59,215 nt of DNA from positions 1 to 59,215 of the forward strand of contig BNTV01000016.1 of the NCBI GenBank assembly GCA_025996865.1, read 5' to 3'. A model generated the notes under the pieces. That model was not told the DNA's origin, searched no databases, and saw only the letters and a list, made by a program, of their open reading frames with translations. This document shows, in pieces, positions 50,306-56,808 of the stretch. Source of the stretch: Bacteroidia bacterium. GTDB lineage: Bacteria > Bacteroidota > Bacteroidia > Bacteroidales > Azobacteroidaceae. Both the position numbers and the translations under genes were made by a program. Positions within the stretch are counted from its first letter, which is position 1. The number at the start of each line of letters is the position of its first letter.

Positions 50306-51739
50306 ATGCATCAGGTATTGGATTTTTTTTCTCCTTTCAGCATCAGCACTGTTATATATTTCATATATATTGTGTTGATAGCGGGTACTGTTATCGTGGT
50401 TATCTCCGAAAACAGGACGCCGGTGAAATCTATTGCCTGGTTGGTGGTTTTGATATTTGTGCCTATCGCCGGATTGGTTATTTATTATTTTTTTGGACAG
50501 GATACCCGGCGAATGCGGCATATTTCGGAGAAAAAATACAAGGAAATCAAAGATCTAAGTTTTAAAAACCTTATTTATAGTCGGAATGTTAAAATACTGC
50601 CTGAATACGCCAATCTAATTAATCTTCTTAAAAACAGTAACCTTTCGCCTGTTTTGCAAGGCAGCCAGATTGAAGTCCTTACCGAAGGAACCGAAATATT
50701 TAATGCCATGCTGAGGGACATAAACCGGGCAAAGTACCATATTCACATGGAATTTTTCATTTTTAAAAATGACAGTACCGGCAAGCGAGTCAAAAAAATG
50801 TTGATGAAAAAAGCGTCCGAAGGCGTGGAAGTCCGTTTTATTTACGACAATGTAGCGAATTGGTTGGTTCCGAAAAGATTTTATCAGGAAATGGAAAGGA
50901 GCGGAGTGCAAATCACTTCATTGATGCAGGTTCGTTTTCCGAAGTTTGCCAAGCGCGTGAATTACCGGAATCACCGGAAAGTAGTCGTCATTGATGGCGT
51001 TACGGCTTACATGGGTGGTATGAATATTTCCGATAATTATACGATTAATCCGAATTGGCGGGATACGCAGTTGCGGATTAAAGGGCAAGGTGTTCTCGGC
51101 TTGCAGGCCAGTTTTTTGATTGACTGGTACAGTTCGGGTGAGGCATGGTTGGATGATGAAAAATATTTTCCGGAAGTGAAAGTCTATACAGGCAATTTGA
51201 TGCAGATTGCAACCGGAGGGCCTTATAGTTTGTATCATAATCTGTTGCAGGCGACGGTGAATATTATTATCGGGGCGAAAAAGTATATTTACATGCAAAC
51301 GCCTTATTTCTTGCCGTCCGAATCTTTATTTCAGGCTTTGCAGATGGCTTCGTTGAGCGGTGTTGATGTCCGGTTGATGGTTTCCAAAAAATCCGATTCC
51401 CAATATGTTGACCCTGCCGCACATTCTTATTATGCCGATTTATTGGAAGCGGGCATGAAAATTTATGAGATGGAAGGTAAGTTTATTCATGCCAAGACCA
51501 TTGTTGCCGACGACATGTTATCGGTTATCGGTTCGGCGAATCTGGATTTCAGGAGTTTTGAGACCAATTTTGAAATCAACGGTTATATTTATGATCCTCA
51601 GATTGCCCAGCAGAACAAGGATATTTTCTTCCGGGACATGCGGGAATGTCGTGAGGTTTTGTTTGAGGACTGGATGAAACGGCCGAAATGGAAGAAGTTT
51701 TTTGATTCTTTGATGCGGTTGTTTGCGCCGTTGATGTGA
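50306..51739 (+). CDS. cls: Cardiolipin synthase (phospholipase D family)
   Basis: 477 residues from ATG at 50306. Two N-terminal helices (IYFIYIVLIAGTVIVVI and IAWLVVLIFVPIAGLVIYYF), then two PLD motifs: NHRKVVVIDG and HAKTIVADD (HxKx4D). Condenses two phosphatidylglycerols into cardiolipin at the membrane. Intact. The final 55 bp of coding sequence is duplicated at 52385-52439, on the far side of the toxin-antitoxin cassette. Confidence 0.96.
   Translation: MHQVLDFFSPFSISTVIYFIYIVLIAGTVIVVISENRTPVKSIAWLVVLIFVPIAGLVIYYFFGQDTRRMRHISEKKYKEIKDLSFKNLIYSRNVKILPEYANLINLLKNSNLSPVLQGSQIEVLTEGTEIFNAMLRDINRAKYHIHMEFFIFKNDSTGKRVKKMLMKKASEGVEVRFIYDNVANWLVPKRFYQEMERSGVQITSLMQVRFPKFAKRVNYRNHRKVVVIDGVTAYMGGMNISDNYTINPNWRDTQLRIKGQGVLGLQASFLIDWYSSGEAWLDDEKYFPEVKVYTGNLMQIATGGPYSLYHNLLQATVNIIIGAKKYIYMQTPYFLPSESLFQALQMASLSGVDVRLMVSKKSDSQYVDPAAHSYYADLLEAGMKIYEMEGKFIHAKTIVADDMLSVIGSANLDFRSFETNFEINGYIYDPQIAQQNKDIFFRDMRECREVLFEDWMKRPKWKKFFDSLMRLFAPLM
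51683..51737. repeat. 55-bp perfect direct repeat, copy 1 (cls 3' end)
   Basis: Last coding bases of cls, starting CCGAAATGGAAG. Identical to 52385-52439. Downstream of both copies the sequence is similar for another few bases (g/a then AATTT). Confidence 0.95.
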
Positions 51740-51764
51740 ATTTTGTTGGTTTTCAAAAAAATCG

Positions 51765-51772
51765 TACTTTTG
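51765..51772 (+). promoter_or_regulatory. -7 box TACTTTTG of the DUF433/DUF5615 cassette
   Basis: Exact TAnnTTTG with TTTG at 51742-51745, 19 bp upstream. The promoter lies within the inserted segment. Confidence 0.75.
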
Positions 51773-51805
51773 TAGTTGTGTTTAATATGATATGTATTCA
51801 TAATT

Positions 51806-52054
51806 ATGGATAATTTAGCTTCTTATATTTCCATTAATCCTGAAATTCGTTTTGGGAAACCGTGTGTCAAAGGTACTCGTATTACAGTAGCTGATATTTT
51901 GCAGTGGTTGGCGGCAGGCATGTCGCTTGAGGAAATACTCAATGATTATCCCGCTTTGCAGGAAATTCATATCCGGGCAGCGTTAAGTTTTGCAGCCGAC
52001 AGAGAATCTTTTATAAAAATAATTTCAACCTATGCGAATCCGGCTATTGCTTGA
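51806..52054 (+). CDS. DUF433 antitoxin
   Basis: 82 residues. Typical DUF433: SINPEIRFGKPCVKGTRITV, ADILQWLAAGMSLEEILNDY, with a short helical end. Such proteins are the antitoxins of DUF5615 toxins, probably with a winged-helix DNA-binding fold. The end overlaps the toxin gene by 23 bp. Carried between two copies of the cls 3' end. Confidence 0.93.
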   Translation: MDNLASYISINPEIRFGKPCVKGTRITVADILQWLAAGMSLEEILNDYPALQEIHIRAALSFAADRESFIKIISTYANPAIA

Positions 52055-52373
52055 TGCAAATTTGTCATGGAGATCAGTTACTGTATTGAAAAATCATTTC
52101 GATGATTGTTGCCATGTTGATAACATCGGCTTGCCTATTCCTGCAAAAGATATACAAATTTGGGATTACGCCAAAGAACAAGAAATGGTGATTGTTACTA
52201 ATGATGAAGATTTTTTGCATTTGTCAATTGTTAAGGGATTTCCCCCTAAAGTTATATTGTTACGAACCGGAAATCAAAATCGGAAATACGTAGAACAAAT
52301 TTTGACCAATCTCAAAACACAAATTGGTATATTTATAGAATCAATGGAACATGGTGTTTTGGAGCTAATATAA
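52032..52373 (+). CDS. DUF5615 PIN-like toxin
   Basis: 113 residues. PIN-like features: LLLDANLSWRSVTVLKNHF with Asp at residue 8, and IVTNDEDFLHLSI with acidic residues at 57-59. DUF5615 proteins are thought to be RNases, partnered with DUF433. Overlaps the antitoxin gene (-1 frame), so translation is coupled. Complete. Confidence 0.92.
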   Translation: MRIRLLLDANLSWRSVTVLKNHFDDCCHVDNIGLPIPAKDIQIWDYAKEQEMVIVTNDEDFLHLSIVKGFPPKVILLRTGNQNRKYVEQILTNLKTQIGIFIESMEHGVLELI

Positions 52374-52384
52374 TTAGATTAAGT

Positions 52385-52439
52385 CCGAAATGGAAGAAGT
52401 TTTTTGATTCTTTGATGCGGTTGTTTGCGCCGTTGATGT
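52385..52439. repeat. 55-bp perfect direct repeat, copy 2
   Basis: Identical to the last 55 coding bases of cls, but with no upstream gene. It marks the right end of a unit of about 650 bp that carries the DUF433/DUF5615 pair. Confidence 0.95.
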
Positions 52440-52443
52440 AAAT

Positions 52444-53142
52444 TTATAAATAAAAATCCTTAGTCAGCGCAATGTATTCGTCGCTGTAAACTTTCGGCGA
52501 TTTCTCGATTAAAAGGACATTTTCCTCATGATCCGTTTCTTTATTTGAATACTCTAATAACACTCGTTTAGGCGGCTTATGCGGCAAAGATGAAACAAGC
52601 ATTTTCCGGCAAAGAAACAACCGGTTTTTCAAAGCTAAAGATTGAAAAATCTCGCATCCATCGAAAGGTAAGATAACTGCTAATTTTCCTCCCGGATTCA
52701 TTAAAGAAATACTTTTTTCGATCAAATCGGTAAAAAGTAAGCTGTCGTTGTGGCGGGCAAAACTGCGCCTGCTGTCGGGTGATTTTAAAGAGTCGGAAAA
52801 ATAAGGTGGATTTGAAACCAATAAATCAAATTTGAGGGCGGTTTCCCAATGTTGAAAAGCTGCTTTTTCTACGATTAATCGGGCAGAAAACGGAGAATTT
52901 TCGAAATTGATTTTTGCTTGTTTGCATGCGTTTTCGTCTATGTCGATGGCATGAACCTGCGCGTCGGAACGTTGAGCCAGCATTAAGGCAATCAATCCCG
53001 AACCCGTTCCGATATCCAATATCGCTTTTGTCCGGGTACAATCCGCCCATGCGCCGAGAAGTACACCGTCGGTTCCGACTTTCATGGCGCACAAATCGTG
53101 ATAGACCGTAAATTGCTTGAATCGGAAATACGGATTACTCAT
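52444..53142 (-). CDS. trmN6: tRNA1(Val) adenine-37 N6-methyltransferase
   Basis: 232 residues. SAM-dependent methyltransferase: AILDIGTGSGLIALMLAQRS (motif I), HAIDIDENACKQAKINFENS, and the N6 motif LLVSNPPYFSDSL (NPPY). The start FRFKQFTVYHDLCAMKVGTD is typical of TrmN6 (YfiC). It overlaps the DUF1460 gene upstream by 8 bp. Confidence 0.93.
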   Translation of the reverse strand: MSNPYFRFKQFTVYHDLCAMKVGTDGVLLGAWADCTRTKAILDIGTGSGLIALMLAQRSDAQVHAIDIDENACKQAKINFENSPFSARLIVEKAAFQHWETALKFDLLVSNPPYFSDSLKSPDSRRSFARHNDSLLFTDLIEKSISLMNPGGKLAVILPFDGCEIFQSLALKNRLFLCRKMLVSSLPHKPPKRVLLEYSNKETDHEENVLLIEKSPKVYSDEYIALTKDFYL

Positions 53143-54007
53143 TTATGTTTTCAGGATTGTACGACGAAGGGTGCAATAGGATGATACCTGTATTGGATTT
53201 AATCTTATTGCAGTAATCCGCCAATGATTCCGGGTTGATGATTACTTTTTTGGCGGTGGACGAGGCGTGGATAAAAGTTAATTGTCCTTTGTGGCGATAG
53301 GCAAGTCCCATGTGAGAAATATCCAAGCCGGGTATGGATGTTGTAAAACAAATAATGTCTCCATTTTTTATCAAAGATTGATGCTCTCCGATTTCCTGTT
53401 TGGGTATAAAATAATAGCTGCCGCGCCGGTTGATTTCATGTTCAATAACTTCGATTTCTTTCACCGCTTCGGGATTATCTTTTAAATGTTTGTATTTCTG
53501 ATAATTTTCAGACATGAAAGACACATCGGGTTTGAATTTTTTTCCACCCAAAGCATGAGTTATATCTTCTATGATGCCTTTTTTTACATTATCAAAAATC
53601 CAGTCGGAACTATAATGTAACCGGGAAGTATAGCCGTTTATAACGCCGTTCCGGTAACGAATCTGTTTCAATTCTCGTTCGAAGTAGTCCATGCTGGGAT
53701 CCGGATAGCGGAGTACACGGGATAAAGCCAAACAATTTTCAATAAAAATCATGCAATCCATTTCCCGGAAATTAATTACCAAATCTTCGATGTCGAAGGT
53801 GTCCAAAGTATGAGCGACATAAGGCGTGTTCAGGAAAAAGAGGGCTGTATGAATCATGTTGCTATCGACCGTACTTCGAGGCGTCGATTGGAGGAATTTT
53901 CCCAGAATTTCCAAATCGCGATTCCAATCGGAGCTTACTTGGGCGGAGATATTTCCTGAAAGCGCCGAGAAAAGGGCTGATATTAAGAGGAGTTTAGTTG
54001 ATTTCAT
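53135..54007 (-). CDS. DUF1460 amidase-like protein (NlpC/P60-type fold)
   Basis: 290 residues. Signal peptide KLLLISALFSALSGNISAQ. The DUF1460 signature LVINFREMDCMIFIENCLAL contains the probable catalytic Cys, and DISHMGLAYRHKGQLTFIHA the His. Family members are exported, probably cleaving cell-wall or related amide bonds. Overlaps trmN6 by 8 bp, and a truncated PIN gene by 14 bp. Confidence 0.9.
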   Translation of the reverse strand: MKSTKLLLISALFSALSGNISAQVSSDWNRDLEILGKFLQSTPRSTVDSNMIHTALFFLNTPYVAHTLDTFDIEDLVINFREMDCMIFIENCLALSRVLRYPDPSMDYFERELKQIRYRNGVINGYTSRLHYSSDWIFDNVKKGIIEDITHALGGKKFKPDVSFMSENYQKYKHLKDNPEAVKEIEVIEHEINRRGSYYFIPKQEIGEHQSLIKNGDIICFTTSIPGLDISHMGLAYRHKGQLTFIHASSTAKKVIINPESLADYCNKIKSNTGIILLHPSSYNPENINE

Positions 54008-54194
54008 TTATAATACCGGTTGATAAAACATGTAATAATCTTTTGGTGTTACAATTTTTGTCATTCATAAGCGATTCCGATACACACAAAATAATCTTCC
54101 CTGCAATGAAAAGTTCATTTACAATCTTAAAAGGATAACTTTTTTGAATTAAAGCTGAAACAATTACATTGGTATCAATGACGACTTTTTGCAT
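53994..54194 (-). pseudogene. Truncated PIN-domain toxin
   Basis: 66 residues. Opens as a PIN toxin (KVVIDTNVIVSALIQKSYPF, first catalytic Asp present), then continues for about 20 residues (IILCVSESLMNDKN) and ends after unrelated sequence; intact relatives are about 130-140 residues. The remaining acidic residues of the PIN active site are missing. Partner antitoxin gene lies upstream, overlapping by 20 bp. Confidence 0.8.
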
Positions 54195-54405
54195 TTTGTC
54201 TGACGGCTTTTACTTCGTTTGTAATTTCTTCCATCGTCATTGACGATAACCCGTACTTTTCGGCAAGAGCTATGCACCGGTTTAGATTTTGGCGCATTAA
54301 TTCTCTACTGATAAGATCGGTAAAATCCGTAAAACTTAGTCGCTCGCTTGAAATACCAAATTTGCTATATTCAATATCAGATATAGATACACTTAATGTC
54401 CTCAT
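54175..54405 (-). CDS. Antitoxin of the truncated PIN toxin
   Basis: 76 residues from ATG at 54405; the alternative ATG at 54432 sits in the -7 box. RTLSVSISDIEYSKFGISSE, ERLSFTDFTDLISRELMRQN, and ITNEVKAVRQNAKSRH. Small and helical, typical of Bacteroidetes PIN-partner antitoxins. The partner is broken, so the gene is an orphan. Its promoter is intact. Confidence 0.75.
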   Translation of the reverse strand: MRTLSVSISDIEYSKFGISSERLSFTDFTDLISRELMRQNLNRCIALAEKYGLSSMTMEEITNEVKAVRQNAKSRH

Positions 54406-54429
54406 ATTTTTTGCTTTAGAATTACAATG

Positions 54430-54437
54430 CAAATATA
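54430..54437 (-). promoter_or_regulatory. -7 box TATATTTG of the antitoxin gene
   Basis: On the minus strand TATATTTG, 24 bp before the ATG at 54405. Confidence 0.65.
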
Positions 54438-54447
54438 GGCAATATTT

Positions 54448-55206
54448 TTATATCACACTCGCCTGCTGAATAAAATACGCATTCAATTCCGCAATTGCCT
54501 CCGGCGAATTATTCAGGTCTTTTTTGACGATACCCTTTTCCAACAAAACCACACGGGAGGAAATATCGGTCGTATAATTCAAGTTATGACTTGATATTAA
54601 GACCGTTGTATTCAGTTCTTGGTTCATTTTCAAAATCATATCCCGGATTTCGATTTGCGACGAAGGGTCTAAGAAGTTGAACGGCTCGTCTAAAATCAAG
54701 ATTTCCGGACGAATCATCATGGCTGCCATAATGCCGATTTTCTGTTTGTTCCCCGCCGAAAAATTGCGGATGTATTTTTTCTGTCCCAAAATCTCATTGT
54801 TCATAAAACGACCGAAAGGTTGCAAGCGTTCGTGAACAGCTTCCTTATTTAATCCGTAGGTTTCGCCGACAAAAGAGAAATATTCTTCGGGCGTCAGAAA
54901 TTCTATCAGGAAACGGTTGTCAATGAACGAACCGGTATAGGTTTTCCAGTCTTCCGATTTACTCACATCGGCGCCTTTGCTCAACACATATCCTTCGTCT
55001 GCTTTCAGCAAATCCAGAATCAAGCGGAAAAGGGTCGTTTTGCCCGCACCGTTGTTACCTACTAATCCCAAAAGGGTTCCTTTCTCAATATTTAATTCGG
55101 ATACGTCCAACGCAGTTTTATTCCCGAACCGTTTCACTAAATTTCTGATCCCTAAATCCCCTGAAGGGGACTTTGCCGAATACGTGTTATTATTTTCTAT
55201 GTTCAT
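54448..55206 (-). CDS. ABC transporter ATP-binding protein
   Basis: 252 residues. Walker A LLGLVGNNGAGKTTLFRLIL (about 48-67), signature NFSAGNKQKIGIMAAMMI (ABC signature variant FSAGN), Walker B ILILDEPFNFLDP, H-loop ISSHNL. Partner of the DUF5687 permease gene just upstream (48 bp). The N-terminus before LGIRNLVKRFGNKTALD contains AKSPSGDLG, which is the translation of a GC-rich dispersed repeat (see 55146-55172). Confidence 0.93.
   Translation of the reverse strand: MNIENNNTYSAKSPSGDLGIRNLVKRFGNKTALDVSELNIEKGTLLGLVGNNGAGKTTLFRLILDLLKADEGYVLSKGADVSKSEDWKTYTGSFIDNRFLIEFLTPEEYFSFVGETYGLNKEAVHERLQPFGRFMNNEILGQKKYIRNFSAGNKQKIGIMAAMMIRPEILILDEPFNFLDPSSQIEIRDMILKMNQELNTTVLISSHNLNYTTDISSRVVLLEKGIVKKDLNNSPEAIAELNAYFIQQASVI
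55146..55172. repeat. GC-rich dispersed repeat inside ABC gene
   Basis: Carries TCCCCTgaAGGGGA, a palindrome found in Bacteroidetes dispersed repeats; a related word (CCCCTTTAGGGGG) lies at 55231-55243. Read on the minus strand it gives the AKSPSGDLG peptide at the N-terminus of the ATP-binding protein. Confidence 0.65.
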
Positions 55207-55253
55207 ATTATTTTATAAATGTTTTCCTCTCCCCTTTAGGGGGCGGGGGGTGA

Positions 55254-56747
55254 TTAATTGCTTCTAAATCCTTCCATATTTTTGTGTTTCCGTTTCAAAA
55301 AACGGTTGTAAATCCATGCAAGCCAATATTTTGAAGTAAGCGTAAATACCAATCCGGTGATCAGCATAAAGCTATTAGATACTATTTCTCCAAATACAGC
55401 ATTGAGTATCAGCACCAATATAATCGGTACGAACATCGTAATCATCGTGATGGCTATCATATTTCCCGATTGGCCTTTCCAGTTCCACATTCCCTTGTCA
55501 AAGAGGTCAAAATACGTTTTGTTGTAAACGGCATTTTGAAAAATAATAAAATAAATAGGGCCTGTCACGTAAAAAAGCAATGAGACTAACAAAAAACCGC
55601 TTATTTTCCCTTGAAAGGCGGGAATCAACAACAAAAGCGTTACCAATAACGAATAGGAACAGTATAAAATGTATTTGCTTTTCAACAGTTCGAATACGGG
55701 TATTTTACGAGAAGCCAACCCATCGAAAAACGATGATTCCGATGTGAAAAGGTATTGTCCCATAATGATTCCCATTAATCCGACGGCCATCATTCCGTAG
55801 AGAAGGAAAATGAACGGGCCGCTTGCTGCAAAAATATTCTTTGGGGCATATAACATGTAGAAAAACAAACCAATAATTAAAAATCCCGAAAAAACGACCT
55901 GCTGTTTCAAACGAGGCGAACGAAGAATCATTTTCAACTCTAAATTGATAAAATCGCCGATTACACCGAATCTATCCAAGAATGACAGACTCGAAAAAGA
56001 AGAAATTTTATCCACTTTATCGCCTTGCAATTCGTAATACAATCTGTCGCGCATCTGTAGCCTGTTTATGTACCACAAAGCGAGAAAAAACACGATGAAA
56101 GCGGCGTAAATCCATACATTGTAATTCAGAAACATTTCTCCCGATTGAGCAATATAGCCGCCCAAATCAATTTTACAGCCGAAAATCAGGAAAAAAGGAT
56201 AAGCGACTCTGACAACAGGCAAACTGTAAAACCAGAAACTTTTGCGGATCAAATTATTGAGGATGCTTACCAAAAGGCTGTTCGCCACACACAAAAGGAA
56301 GAAAAGCAAGATGTACAATACTGCGGCGGGAAATCCAAAGAAGGGTGTAACTGCCTTAAATGCAAAAGGAACTACCAAAAACAGGAAATAAAAATTCCAA
56401 AAATTAGTAAATTCTTTTCGTAGCAGAAAGTCAAACAATTTGTTCCGTTTGACCGGCAAACTCAGATAGGGTGCAATTTGCATGGATTCATTGGTCTTAA
56501 AGAAAAATTTAATGATGAAATCCAAAACAAAAAAATAAGGCAAAATGGCGTTGAAAGTATCAATCGCCCGTTCATACGGGCCTGCTTTCAGTAAAAACAT
56601 GTCAAGGACAAACCCGAAACCCAGAAACTCCACTGCTATGAGTCCGAATATGAAGTACATGAATATCCTCACGGCCAGATTCCGTTCAAACATCGGATTT
56701 CGCCGGAAAGCCTTCCATTGATGTTGTCGTAGTTGTTGTTGAAGCAT
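55254..56747 (-). CDS. DUF5687 membrane protein, ABC permease
   Basis: 497 residues. About 11-12 hydrophobic segments, starting after QQQLRQHQWKAFRRNPMFER (RIFMYFIFGLIAVEFLGFGF), through IYAAFIVFFLALWYINRLQ and MAVGLMGIIMGQYLFTSESS, to SFMLITGLVFTLTSKYWLAW. DUF5687 is a permease family seen with ABC ATP-binding proteins. Co-transcribed with the ABC gene. Substrate unknown. Confidence 0.9.
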   Translation of the reverse strand: MLQQQLRQHQWKAFRRNPMFERNLAVRIFMYFIFGLIAVEFLGFGFVLDMFLLKAGPYERAIDTFNAILPYFFVLDFIIKFFFKTNESMQIAPYLSLPVKRNKLFDFLLRKEFTNFWNFYFLFLVVPFAFKAVTPFFGFPAAVLYILLFFLLCVANSLLVSILNNLIRKSFWFYSLPVVRVAYPFFLIFGCKIDLGGYIAQSGEMFLNYNVWIYAAFIVFFLALWYINRLQMRDRLYYELQGDKVDKISSFSSLSFLDRFGVIGDFINLELKMILRSPRLKQQVVFSGFLIIGLFFYMLYAPKNIFAASGPFIFLLYGMMAVGLMGIIMGQYLFTSESSFFDGLASRKIPVFELLKSKYILYCSYSLLVTLLLLIPAFQGKISGFLLVSLLFYVTGPIYFIIFQNAVYNKTYFDLFDKGMWNWKGQSGNMIAITMITMFVPIILVLILNAVFGEIVSNSFMLITGLVFTLTSKYWLAWIYNRFLKRKHKNMEGFRSN

Positions 56748-56808
56748 AATATAATATTTTGTTATATTGGTCGCAAATATAATGAAAAACTGACAAATAG
56801 TATCCGAT

